Below are positions 1 through 7,169 of a stretch of DNA of 37,734 nucleotides, piece by piece. Source of the DNA: an uncultured bacterium. GTDB lineage: Bacteria > Pseudomonadota > Gammaproteobacteria > Burkholderiales > Burkholderiaceae_C. Under the pieces are notes generated by a model that had not been told where the DNA came from, did not search any database, and saw only the letters and a list, made by a program, of their open reading frames with translations. How positions within the stretch are numbered: position 1 is the stretch's first letter; each line of letters begins with the position of its first letter. The DNA lies in assembly GCA_903830565.1 (NCBI GenBank), contig CAIKUF010000155.1, forward strand, positions 1-37,734. The letters run 5' to 3'. Position numbers and translations under genes: made by a program.

Positions 1-70
1 AGCCGCGTCTCGTCCATGTCGATCACCATCCCTGTGATGATCAACTCGCCCCCCATTGGGCCTCACGCCG

Positions 71-132
71 CCTCGCTCAGGCTCATTCCTCGTTGGAAAC
101 ACGCCCCTCGTTCAGGCTCATACCACGTTGGA
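71..132. repeat. Imperfect tandem direct repeat upstream of the DAHP synthase leader
   Basis: Two copies of a 27-base unit lie at 71-97 and 106-132, with a 35-base period and 24 of 27 positions identical. Both contain TCAGGCTCAT and CGTTGGA. The stretch 1-181 holds no gene I can support. The repeats lie upstream of the leader peptide, so tandem operator sites are possible, but I recognise no known regulator motif. Confidence 0.6.
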
Positions 133-181
133 CAAGGCTATGGCGGGTTGCCGCCGCGTCGCCGTGCTACATTGCGCGCCT

Positions 182-256
182 ATGCATCGCGCCCAGTTCT
201 CGTTTGCGACCTTCTGGTTTCCGCAGCGCACCGGCGGCGGAGAAGCGAACGCATAG
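182..256 (+). CDS. Phe-rich leader peptide of the DAHP synthase gene
   Basis: This 24-codon reading frame encodes MHRAQFSFATFWFPQRTGGG followed by EANA and a TAG stop. Four Phe codons (197, 203, 212, 218) and one Trp codon (215) are packed into eight codons, in the style of pheA/pheST leader peptides. Translation would sense charged tRNA-Phe. The stop codon falls 29 bases before a strong intrinsic terminator, and the structural gene starts at 364. The ribosome binding site is weak. The composition and position relative to competing hairpins make this a convincing attenuation leader, although expression is inferred. Confidence 0.75.
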   Translation: MHRAQFSFATFWFPQRTGGGEANA

Positions 257-314
257 GCAACGAACTGAGCGTACGAATCTACCGAAACCGCCGGGCCTCC
301 CCGGCGGTTTTTTT
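218..314 (+). promoter_or_regulatory. Transcription attenuator with competing hairpins
   Basis: Three mutually exclusive pairings can be read. Bases 218-224 (TTTCCGC, starting at the last Phe codon) pair with 237-243 as a pause hairpin, with one G-T pair. Bases 231-237 (CCGGCGG) pair perfectly with 288-294 (CCGCCGG) as an antiterminator. Bases 286-295 pair with 300-309 as the terminator. A ribosome stalled on the Phe codons would cover 218-224 and free 231-237 to form the antiterminator, so the downstream gene is read when Phe is scarce. Confidence 0.7.
286..314 (+). terminator. Intrinsic terminator of the attenuator
   Basis: A perfect 10-bp stem (286-295 with 300-309) closes a CCTC loop and runs directly into seven T residues at 308-314. 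It lies 50 bases before the DAHP synthase start codon. No complete upstream gene needs it, so it most likely acts as the attenuator. Confidence 0.85.
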
Positions 315-363
315 GTGCCCGCGCCGACTCCGCAACGACGGCCACCGACAGGAGAGATCGAAC

Positions 364-1485
364 ATGAACGCCAAGACCAGCACCGCCAGCGATGTGTGGC
401 ACGCGTCGCTCGACAAGACCGGCCCGACCGACGACGAGCGCATCCGCGACATCACGCCGCTGCCGCCGCCCGAGCACCTGGTGCGCTTCTTCCCGATCTG
501 CGGCACGCCGGCCGAAAAGGTGATCACCGGCGCGCGCCGCGGCATCAAGCACATCATGGCGGGCCAGGAAGACCGGCTGCTGGTCGTGATGGGGCCGTGC
601 TCGATCCACGACCCGGCAGCGGCCCTGGAATACGCGCGGCGCCTGCTTGCCCAACGCCAGAACTACGCCGACACGCTGGAGATCGTGATGCGCGTCTACT
701 TCGAGAAGCCGCGCACGACGGTCGGCTGGAAGGGCCTGATCAACGACCCCTACCTCGACGAGACCTACCGCATTGACGAGGGCCTGCGCATCGCACGCCA
801 ACTGCTGGTCGAGATCAACCGCCTCGGCCTGCCGGCGGGCAGCGAGTTCCTCGATGTGATCTCGCCGCAGTACATCGGCGACCTCATCAGTTGGGGCGCG
901 ATCGGCGCGCGAACGACCGAGAGCCAGGTCCACCGCGAACTGGCCTCGGGGCTGTCGGCTCCGATCGGCTTCAAGAACGGCACCGACGGCAACCTCAAGA
1001 TCGCCATCGACGCCATCAAGGCCGCATCGCGCCCGCACCACTTCCTCTCGGTGCACAAGAACGGCCAGGTGGCGATCGTCGAGACGCGCGGCAACCGTGA
1101 TTGCCACGTCATCCTGCGCGGCGGCAAGACGCCGAACTACAGCGCAGCGCATGTCGAGGCAGCGTGCCGCGACCTCGAGGCGGCCAAGCTGCCCGGCACG
1201 CTGATGGTCGATTGCTCGCACGCCAACAGCGGCAAGCAGTACCAGAAGCAGGTCGAGGTGGCGCGCGACATCGGCGCCCAGATCGCGGGCGGAAGCCGGC
1301 GCGTGTTCGGGGTGATGGTCGAGAGCCACCTGCAGCCCGGCGCGCAGAAGTTCACCGCCGGCGAGGACGACCCGGCCAAGCTCGCCTTCGGGCAGAGCAT
1401 CACCGACCCCTGCCTGGGTTGGGACGATTCGCTGACGGTGTTGCAAATCCTCAGCGATGCCGTCAAGGTGCGGCGGCGCGCGTGA
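364..1485 (+). CDS. aroG: 3-deoxy-7-phosphoheptulonate (DAHP) synthase, class I AroG/AroF type
   Basis: The enzyme condenses phosphoenolpyruvate and erythrose 4-phosphate, the first committed step of the shikimate pathway, in the cytoplasm. The 373-residue product has the class I signatures GPCSIHD (77-83, with the metal-binding Cys79) and EKPRTTVGWKGL (from about 114). LRGGKTPNY and VDCSHANS follow further on. The start at 364 is chosen because a GAGAG ribosome site precedes it and the N-terminus matches the family. An in-frame extension to 16 would read through the leader region and is rejected. The Phe-coding leader upstream suggests this is the Phe-responsive isozyme, hence aroG rather than aroF; that assignment is an inference. 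Confidence 0.95.
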   Translation: MNAKTSTASDVWHASLDKTGPTDDERIRDITPLPPPEHLVRFFPICGTPAEKVITGARRGIKHIMAGQEDRLLVVMGPCSIHDPAAALEYARRLLAQRQNYADTLEIVMRVYFEKPRTTVGWKGLINDPYLDETYRIDEGLRIARQLLVEINRLGLPAGSEFLDVISPQYIGDLISWGAIGARTTESQVHRELASGLSAPIGFKNGTDGNLKIAIDAIKAASRPHHFLSVHKNGQVAIVETRGNRDCHVILRGGKTPNYSAAHVEAACRDLEAAKLPGTLMVDCSHANSGKQYQKQVEVARDIGAQIAGGSRRVFGVMVESHLQPGAQKFTAGEDDPAKLAFGQSITDPCLGWDDSLTVLQILSDAVKVRRRA

Positions 1486-1547
1486 AATGCACTGAGTGGG
1501 TTCGCGGCCCGACCTGACGCATACTCTCGTGCCAGGAGGTTCTGCCC

Positions 1548-1862
1548 ATGCGCTCGGAAGTGAAGGTGTGCTTCGCACACGGTCAGGAATTCGAAACCAC
1601 GCTCACCGAGGCCGACAAGATGGCCCCTGACGTGGCGCGGCGCTGGCTCGACGAGCAGTTCGTGGCCAACGACTGCGAGCCCCTGCGCGCCAGCGGCAAG
1701 GTGCTGATTGCCGACAAGATCCTGGTCGTCGCCGCCACCGTCGGCCCGCATCGCTTCGCTGATGACGCCGAGTTCCGGCATGGCTTCGCGCGTGCCGCCG
1801 CGGCCGCCCTCGGACGGCCGGTGGTGCGCATCGACGTCGAGATGCGCGAGATCGGGTACTAG
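1548..1862 (+). CDS. Small conserved-looking protein of unknown function
   Basis: The frame encodes 104 residues beginning MRSEVKVCFAHGQEFETTLT. A near-perfect ribosome binding site (AGGAGGT at 1534-1540) precedes the ATG by 7 bases, and codon use matches the neighbours, so it is very likely a real gene. The protein is soluble, mixed alpha/beta in appearance, with no signal peptide, membrane segment or metal motif that I can see. It follows the DAHP synthase by 62 bases in the same direction and may be cotranscribed. Its stop codon TAG overlaps the first base pairs of the inverted-repeat element at 1861. I do not recognise the family. Confidence 0.8.
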   Translation: MRSEVKVCFAHGQEFETTLTEADKMAPDVARRWLDEQFVANDCEPLRASGKVLIADKILVVAATVGPHRFADDAEFRHGFARAAAAALGRPVVRIDVEMREIGY

Positions 1863-2024
1863 TGGCCTGTAACAGTGAAATGGGAGTGGAAGAACGTGCG
1901 AGACGGGGTGCGATGCAAGGCGCGAAGCGCAGCGATGCCCGTAGGCATCGCGAGCATTCGCAACGCCGCAGCGTGCGCCGTATCGCGCGGACGGCCACTT
2001 CCGATTTCACTGTTATAGGCCACT
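1861..2024 (+). repeat. Intergenic inverted-repeat element, copy E1
   Basis: The outer arms 1861-1889 and 1995-2024 are near-perfect inverted copies sharing AGTGGCCT.TAACAGTGAAAT. Inside is a 48-base core at 1918-1965 that starts AGGCGC, has a 7-bp hairpin (1933-1939 with 1944-1950, loop CGTA) and ends GCAACG. The core is 36/48 identical without gaps to the core of the copy at 25941-26091. The element fills the gap between two convergent genes: its left arm overlaps the stop codon of the gene ending at 1862, and its right arm ends 15 bases from the stop codon of the gene at 2040. It may act as a bidirectional terminator. Confidence 0.85.
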
Positions 2025-2039
2025 AACCGTTGGGCTGGA

Positions 2040-2615
2040 TTAGCCCGACCGCCCCGCCAGTTTGGCGCTGTTCCAGTAAACGTCGTCGCCGCCCAGGCCA
2101 TCAAGGTTGGCGCGGTTGAGCACACGCGCGAGGACAAACAGCAGGTCCGACAGCCGGTTCAGGTATTGCCGCGGCGCCGCATTGACGGTCTCGTAGGCGG
2201 CGAGGGCAATCAGTGCGCGCTCGGCGCGGCGGGCGACGCTGCGACTCACATGGGCCAGCGCCGCGCTGCGCGTTCCCGCCGGCAAGATGAACTCTGCGAG
2301 CCGCGGCAGCGCGGCGTTGTAGTGCGCCAGCGCATCGTCAAGGCGCAGCACGGCCTCGGCCTTGAGCAACTCAAAGCCCGGGATCGACAGCTCGCCGCCG
2401 AGGTTGAAGAGTTCGTGCTGGATTGTCACGAGCAACACGCGCACATCGTCCGGTAGCGGCTCGGCGAGCAGCACGCCCAGCGTCGAGTTGAGCTCGTCGA
2501 CATCGCCCATCGTCTGCACGCGCAGGTGGTCCTTGGGGACGCGCGTGCCGTCGCCGAGGCCGGTCGTGCCGTCGTCTCCGGTGCGGGTGGCGATCTGGGT
2601 CAGTCGGTGGGCCAT
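2040..2615 (-). CDS. pduO: Corrinoid adenosyltransferase, PduO type
   Basis: The family transfers the adenosyl group of ATP to cob(I)alamin, making coenzyme B12. The 191-residue product shows the N-terminal ATP-binding segment TRTGDDGTTGLGDG (10-23), then GDVDELNSTLG (38-48). The C-terminal helical part has ARRAERALIAL and LNRLSDLLFVLARVLN, all typical of the PduO/MMAB trimeric fold. Length fits the family. No other cobalamin gene or B12 riboswitch is seen nearby, so it probably serves salvage of corrinoids. It is divergent from the flavoprotein gene at 2688 and convergent with the gene ending at 1862. Confidence 0.93.
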   Translation of the reverse strand: MAHRLTQIATRTGDDGTTGLGDGTRVPKDHLRVQTMGDVDELNSTLGVLLAEPLPDDVRVLLVTIQHELFNLGGELSIPGFELLKAEAVLRLDDALAHYNAALPRLAEFILPAGTRSAALAHVSRSVARRAERALIALAAYETVNAAPRQYLNRLSDLLFVLARVLNRANLDGLGGDDVYWNSAKLAGRSG

Positions 2616-2687
2616 TCGCTGATGCTAGCAGGGCGATCACGGTAAACCGGAGGACTTCTAGAATGCTTCTTGCCTGCGGAGAACTCC

Positions 2688-4109
2688 ATGAATGCACCTG
2701 TCCCGACCCATGTCCTGCCGCAGTTCGAAGCGCGCCCCGTGCCGGCCGAGATGCTTGCGGCGCTGAAGGTGCGCTTCGGCGAGCGCTGCTCGGTCGCGCT
2801 CGCGGTGCGCGAGCAGCACGGTCGCGACGAGTCGCCGTTCGATGTGCCGCCACCGGACGCGGTGGTCTATGCCGAGTCGACCGAGGATGTGGCCTTCGTC
2901 GTCGAACTGGCCGGACGCCATGCGGTGCCGGTGATTCCGTTCGGCGTCGGCTCGTCGCTCGAAGGCCATCTGCTGGCCGTGCAGGGCGGCGTGAGCATCG
3001 ACCTTTCGCGGATGAACGCGGTGCTCTCGGTGCAGCCCGAGGACCTGACGGTCACGGTGCAGGCGGGCGTGACGCGGACACAGCTCAATGACGAGATCCG
3101 CCACACGGGCCTCTTCTTCCCGGTCGACCCCGGCGCCGACGCGACGCTGGGCGGCATGTGCGCGACCCGCGCCAGCGGCACCAACGCCGTGCGCTACGGA
3201 ACCATGCGCGAGAATGTGCTCGCGCTGACTGTCGTGACGGCGAGCGGCGAGGTGATCCGCACTGGAACACGCGCCCGCAAGTCGGCCGCCGGCTACGACC
3301 TGACGCGCCTTGTCGTCGGCAGCGAAGGCACGCTGGGCGTGATCGCCGAGGTGACGCTCAAGCTCTACCCGCTGCCAGAGGCGGTGTCGGCGGCAGTCTG
3401 CCACTTTGCCGACATTGCGGCAGCGGTGAGGACGACGATCCAGGTCATCCAGATGGGCGTGCCGATTGCGCGCTGCGAACTGCTCGACGCGAACGCGGTG
3501 CGCGCGGTCAATCTGCACGACCGCCTCGCGCTGCGCGAGAGCCCGATGCTGCTGATGGAATTCCACGGCAGCGCGGCGAGCGTGCAGGAACAGGCGGCGA
3601 CGGTGCAGGAGGTCGCGAGCGAATTCGGCGGCGAAGATTTCCAGTGGGCGACCACGCCCGAAGAGCGCACCAGGCTGTGGACGGCGCGCCACCACGCCTA
3701 CTTCGCCGGGCTGCAGACCAAGCCGGGCTGCCGCGCGGTGACGACCGACACCTGCGTGCCGATTTCGCGCCTGACCGAGTGCGTGACCCTGGCCAAGGCC
3801 GAGGCCGAGGCGGCCGGACTGCCGCACTACATCGTCGGCCATGTTGGTGATGGCAACTTCCATATTGCCTACCTGATCGACCCGACCATCCCGGCCGAGC
3901 GCGAGACGGCCGAGCGGCTCAATCAGGCACTCGTTCAACGTGCGATCGCGATGGAGGGCACCTGCAGCGGCGAGCACGGCATCGGCCTGCACAAGCAGGG
4001 CTTCCTGCTCGACGAGGCCGGCGTGGGCGCCGTCGAAATGATGCGTGCGGTCAAGCGCGCGCTCGACCCGAAGAACATCATGAATCCCGGGAAGATATTC
4101 GTCGTCTGA
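2688..4109 (+). CDS. FAD-linked oxidase, D-lactate dehydrogenase / GlcD family
   Basis: The 473-residue protein has an N-terminal PCMH-type FAD-binding domain and a C-terminal FAD-linked oxidase domain. The first holds PFGVGSSLEGH around 84-94, and then a PGADATLGGM...SGTNAVRYG segment. The second includes GHVGDGNFH and GTCSGEHGIG. These features match cytochrome-linked D-lactate dehydrogenases and GlcD; substrate choice between D-lactate, glycolate and other 2-hydroxyacids cannot be read from sequence. No glcE or glcF partner is adjacent, which favours a single-subunit D-lactate dehydrogenase. The ATG at 2688 follows a GCGGAG ribosome site; the TTG at 2670 in the same frame is less likely. 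It converges on parB with 24 bases between the stops. Confidence 0.9.
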   Translation: MNAPVPTHVLPQFEARPVPAEMLAALKVRFGERCSVALAVREQHGRDESPFDVPPPDAVVYAESTEDVAFVVELAGRHAVPVIPFGVGSSLEGHLLAVQGGVSIDLSRMNAVLSVQPEDLTVTVQAGVTRTQLNDEIRHTGLFFPVDPGADATLGGMCATRASGTNAVRYGTMRENVLALTVVTASGEVIRTGTRARKSAAGYDLTRLVVGSEGTLGVIAEVTLKLYPLPEAVSAAVCHFADIAAAVRTTIQVIQMGVPIARCELLDANAVRAVNLHDRLALRESPMLLMEFHGSAASVQEQAATVQEVASEFGGEDFQWATTPEERTRLWTARHHAYFAGLQTKPGCRAVTTDTCVPISRLTECVTLAKAEAEAAGLPHYIVGHVGDGNFHIAYLIDPTIPAERETAERLNQALVQRAIAMEGTCSGEHGIGLHKQGFLLDEAGVGAVEMMRAVKRALDPKNIMNPGKIFVV

Positions 4110-4124
4110 GCGGCTTCGGGCCGC
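4110..4124. terminator. Short hairpin between convergent genes
   Basis: GCGGC at 4110-4114 pairs with GCCGC at 4120-4124 around a TTCGG loop, in the 24-base gap between the flavoprotein gene and parB. It has no T tract, so a terminator role is only suggested by its place. Confidence 0.3.
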
Positions 4125-4133
4125 GACGGCGAA

Positions 4134-5027
4134 TCAGGCCTTCGGGCGCAGCTTTTCGAGTAGGCCGTTCAACTCTTCGAGCGAGCCGAAGGCGATGGCG
4201 ACCTCGCCTTGTTCGCCGCGGCGGGTGCGTTTCTTGACGCGGATCTCGACCGCTGCGGTGAGCAGATCGGAGAGCTCCTCTTCGAGGCGCGCGACATCGC
4301 GCGACTTCGGTTGCTTGACGCGCAGCAGCGGCCGCTGCCTGCCGTTCCCGGCCGCACGCGCGACCATCTTCTCGGCCTCGCGCACGCTGAGCTTGCGGGC
4401 GACGATCTCGCTGGCGTGGGTGATCTGGTGCGCCTTGTCGAGCGCCAGCAGCGCGCGTGCGTGGCCCATGTCGATGTCGCCGGCGAGCAGAAGCTGCTGC
4501 ACCGGGTCGGCCAGGTTCAGCAGACGCAGCAGGTTGCTGGCAGCGCTTCGCGAGCGTCCGACCGCCTTGGCTGCTTCCTCGTGAGTGAGCCCAAACTCTT
4601 GTGTCAGCCTTTGCAAACCCTGGGCTTCTTCCAGTGGGTTCAGGTTCTCGCGCTGGATGTTCTCGATCAGCGCCATCACCGCGGCGGTCTCGTCGGGGAC
4701 GTCTCGCACGAGCACCGGCACTTCGTCCAAGCCTGCCAGGGCGGCCGCTCGAAAGCGCCGCTCGCCGGCGATGATCTCGTAGCGCCCGCCGGTCAGCGGG
4801 CGCACGAGAACCGGCTGCATGATGCCCTGGCTCTTGATGCTCTCGGCCAGCTCGTACAGCGAGCCTTCGTCCATGCGCGTGCGCGGTTGGTAGCGGCCGG
4901 GCTGGATCTGCTTCAACTTGAGCACGCTCGGCAGCTCGCTTCCGGGTGCGGCAGTGCTGTCCTTGACCGTGGGGCCGAGCAGCGCTTCGAGGCCCAGGCC
5001 CAGGCCCTTGGGTTTCTTGGTGACCAT
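4134..5027 (-). CDS. parB: Chromosome partitioning protein ParB
   Basis: ParB loads at parS, spreads as a CTP-dependent clamp and recruits ParA and SMC for origin segregation. The 297-residue product has the CTP-binding motif GERRFRAA (88-95), the ENIQRENLNP segment (122-131), and a helix-turn-helix at about 145-168 with AKAVGRSRSAASN. Its C-terminal dimerisation helix ends LEKLRPKA. The ATG at 5027 is preferred over a TTG two codons upstream because GAGGA lies at a good distance. It is last in a leftward run after the GNAT gene (5615) and a hydrolase (5049), 21 bases downstream of the latter. Two parS sites lie at 8470 and 9577. Confidence 0.96.
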   Translation of the reverse strand: MVTKKPKGLGLGLEALLGPTVKDSTAAPGSELPSVLKLKQIQPGRYQPRTRMDEGSLYELAESIKSQGIMQPVLVRPLTGGRYEIIAGERRFRAAALAGLDEVPVLVRDVPDETAAVMALIENIQRENLNPLEEAQGLQRLTQEFGLTHEEAAKAVGRSRSAASNLLRLLNLADPVQQLLLAGDIDMGHARALLALDKAHQITHASEIVARKLSVREAEKMVARAAGNGRQRPLLRVKQPKSRDVARLEEELSDLLTAAVEIRVKKRTRRGEQGEVAIAFGSLEELNGLLEKLRPKA

Positions 5028-5048
5028 TCGCAAAGTTCCTCGGTTTGT

Positions 5049-5618
5049 TCAGCCGTTGGTCGGGAGGGAGACAGGTTCTGTCGGTGCGGTCGCCAGTGTG
5101 CGCAGGAGGGCGACTCCTTCGGGCCAGTCGCCGAGCCCGGACGCGCCATTGACATGCCCCAAGGCGCCGACGACGATCAGTTCCGCGCCCCAGCTCGAGG
5201 CCAGAGACGCGCTGCGTTCGAGCGCACAGTACGGATCGTCGCTGCTCGCGACCACCATGGCAGCGAAGGGCAGGCGCTGACGCGCCATCGGCCGCCAGGT
5301 GTGCAACTGCGGCGGCATGTCGCTGCGCTCGGTGTCTGGCGGCGCAACGAGCAGGGCGCCGCAAACGCGCGAGACGTGTCGCGAGTGCGCCGCCCATGCG
5401 GCCACGAGCTGGCAGCCGAGGCTGTGCGCGACCAGCAGTGCCGGGGTGTCGGCTTCGAGCAGCACTTCCTCCAGGCGCGCCATCCAGTCGCCTCGGCGTG
5501 GCCACTGCCAGTCGTCCTGCTCGATGCGAGAGAAGCCGTGCAGGCGTTCCCATTGGGTCTGCCAGTGTGCGGGGTCGGAATTGAGCCAGCCCGGGAGCGT
5601 CAACACGCGCGTTCTCAT
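5049..5618 (-). CDS. RBBP9/YdeN-type serine hydrolase (alpha/beta hydrolase)
   Basis: The 189-residue protein begins MRTRVLTLPGWLNSDPAHWQ, the usual start of the RBBP9-like family. The nucleophile is Ser66 in VAHSLGC, with the acid in SSDDPY and the histidine in LGHVNG near the C-terminus, so the triad appears complete. Substrate is unknown for bacterial members. The ATG at 5616-5618 overlaps the stop of the upstream GNAT gene by four bases (ATGA), implying translational coupling; a longer upstream frame is rejected for that reason. It lies between parA and parB in one leftward unit, but nothing in its sequence links it to segregation. Confidence 0.88.
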   Translation of the reverse strand: MRTRVLTLPGWLNSDPAHWQTQWERLHGFSRIEQDDWQWPRRGDWMARLEEVLLEADTPALLVAHSLGCQLVAAWAAHSRHVSRVCGALLVAPPDTERSDMPPQLHTWRPMARQRLPFAAMVVASSDDPYCALERSASLASSWGAELIVVGALGHVNGASGLGDWPEGVALLRTLATAPTEPVSLPTNG

Positions 5619-6376
5619 GCCATTTGCGGGTCGCGCGCGCGGTAGTGGTAGGCGTAGGCGTCGGCGAAGCCGAGCCGGCGATAGACGGCGCGCGCGGCGT
5701 CGTTGCCGGCGTCGACCTGGAGGTAGGCGCTGCGAGCGCCCTCGGCGCGGGCGCGCACGAGCATGGCGTGACAAAGCTCGCGCGCGATGCCCCGTCCGCG
5801 CTCGCGCGGCGAAGTGAATACATCGTAGAGGCCGACGACGACCGATTCCATCGCGTACTGCCCGCAGGCAAGCGTTTCACCGTCGCGCTGCACGACAAAG
5901 CCACGATGGTTCACCGGCGCGTTGCGCAGGCGCACGGCCTGGGCGTCACGTTGTGCGAGCGGCGAGCCGCGCAGCGCCCCGACGACTTGCGCAAAGTGCT
6001 CGCCATCGACAGGCTGCAGTGCGACAACGTCCGTAACCGAAGTAGCGAGCGCGTGCAGATCAGGCAGCACCATGACGCGGGTGTCGTCTAAGCTGTGCCA
6101 GCCCATCGCCGCGAGCGCTTGGTCGAGCTGCGCCGGCTCGCTCAGCGGCGTGATGCGAACGATCATCGGCAGCCCAGTCTCGGCATAGGCCTGCTCGCAC
6201 AGCGCCAGCTTCTCGGCCAGTGGCAGCCTGCCGGCGGCGAGAGCATTGACGCAGCGCGCGCGCTTGGCTTTGCCGGGCGAGAAGCGCAGCAGCCAGCCGT
6301 CGAGCAGGCGTTGCTGCGGCGGGGCGCTGGCGTTGAGCCCGGCGTCTTCGTAGCGCGAAATCGCGCTGGGGCTCAT
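5615..6376 (-). CDS. GNAT family N-acetyltransferase
   Basis: The 253-residue product carries a C-terminal GNAT domain. VFTSPRERGRGIAREL holds the acetyl-CoA pyrophosphate-binding loop (R-x-x-G-R-G), followed by YLQVDAGNDAARAVYRRLGF and a terminal YHYRAR, a common GNAT ending. The N-terminal 110 residues look like a degenerate second GNAT half, as in tandem-GNAT proteins; this is tentative. The ATG at 6376 lies 17 bases past parA. The substrate cannot be inferred. The stop overlaps the start of the hydrolase gene. Confidence 0.88.
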   Translation of the reverse strand: MSPSAISRYEDAGLNASAPPQQRLLDGWLLRFSPGKAKRARCVNALAAGRLPLAEKLALCEQAYAETGLPMIVRITPLSEPAQLDQALAAMGWHSLDDTRVMVLPDLHALATSVTDVVALQPVDGEHFAQVVGALRGSPLAQRDAQAVRLRNAPVNHRGFVVQRDGETLACGQYAMESVVVGLYDVFTSPRERGRGIARELCHAMLVRARAEGARSAYLQVDAGNDAARAVYRRLGFADAYAYHYRARDPQMA

Positions 6377-6392
6377 GCTCGGCACGGCCCGT

Positions 6393-7163
6393 TCACATCT
6401 TGCGCGCGCGCTCGACCATCTCCGCCGCAAAGGCGACGAAGCCCTGCGCGCCTTTGGACGACGGGTCAAAGACGACGCCGGGCAGGCCGTAGCTCGGCGC
6501 CTCGGCAAGGCGCACGTTGCGCGGTATCACGGTGTTGAACACCTTGTCGCCGAAGTGCGCCTTGAGCTGCTCGCTGACCTGCTGCTGCAGTGTGATGCGC
6601 GGATCGAACATCACACGCAGCAGGCCGATGATCAACAGATCGGGGTTGAGGTTGGCGTGCACCTGCTTGATCGTGTTGACGAGGTCCGACAGGCCTTCGA
6701 GCGCGAAGTACTCGCATTGCATCGGCACGATCACACCGTGCGCGCTGCACAGGCCGTTGAGCGTCAGCATGCTGAGCGAGGGCGGGCAGTCGATGAGCAC
6801 GAAGTCGTACTCGGAGGCCACCGCCGCAAGCGCCGTCTTGAGGCGCTTCTCGCGCCGCTCCAGCGTGACGAGTTCGACTTCGGCGCCGGCGAGTTCGCGG
6901 TTGGCGCCCAGCACGTCGAAACCGCCGCGCGGGGAGGCGACGCGTGCCTCGGCGATGCTGGCGCTCTCCAGCAACACGTCGTAGACGCTGAGCGTAAGTG
7001 AGCGCTTGTCAACCCCAGAACCCATGGTGGCATTGCCTTGAGGGTCCAGGTCGACCACCAGAACGCGCTGCCCGAGTTGCGCCAGCCCGGCAGCAAGGTT
7101 GACCGTCGTCGTCGTCTTGCCGACACCACCCTTCTGGTTCGCGACGCAGAAGATTCGGGTCAT
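6393..7163 (-). CDS. parA: Chromosome partitioning ATPase ParA
   Basis: ParA is the deviant-Walker ATPase that forms a nucleoid-bound gradient and moves the ParB-parS complex. The 256-residue protein starts MTRIFCVANQ and has the Walker A motif KGGVGKTT (11-18). The A' motif is in VVDLDPQGNAT and the Walker B motif is in FVLIDCPPSLS. The lack of an N-terminal helix-turn-helix and the length are those of chromosomal Soj-type ParA. It follows the LysE-type gene by 6 bases. parB is not adjacent but two genes further on. Confidence 0.96.
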   Translation of the reverse strand: MTRIFCVANQKGGVGKTTTTVNLAAGLAQLGQRVLVVDLDPQGNATMGSGVDKRSLTLSVYDVLLESASIAEARVASPRGGFDVLGANRELAGAEVELVTLERREKRLKTALAAVASEYDFVLIDCPPSLSMLTLNGLCSAHGVIVPMQCEYFALEGLSDLVNTIKQVHANLNPDLLIIGLLRVMFDPRITLQQQVSEQLKAHFGDKVFNTVIPRNVRLAEAPSYGLPGVVFDPSSKGAQGFVAFAAEMVERARKM

Positions 7164-7169
7164 GGCGTG

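Noticed and set aside
1-29. Possible start of a leftward gene (MVIDMDETR) running off the window edge
   Set aside because: Only nine codons are visible and no clear ribosome site precedes them; cannot be supported.
4209-5645. 478-codon open frame antisense to parB and the hydrolase gene
   Set aside because: Shadow frame crossing two genes with clear motifs on the opposite strand.
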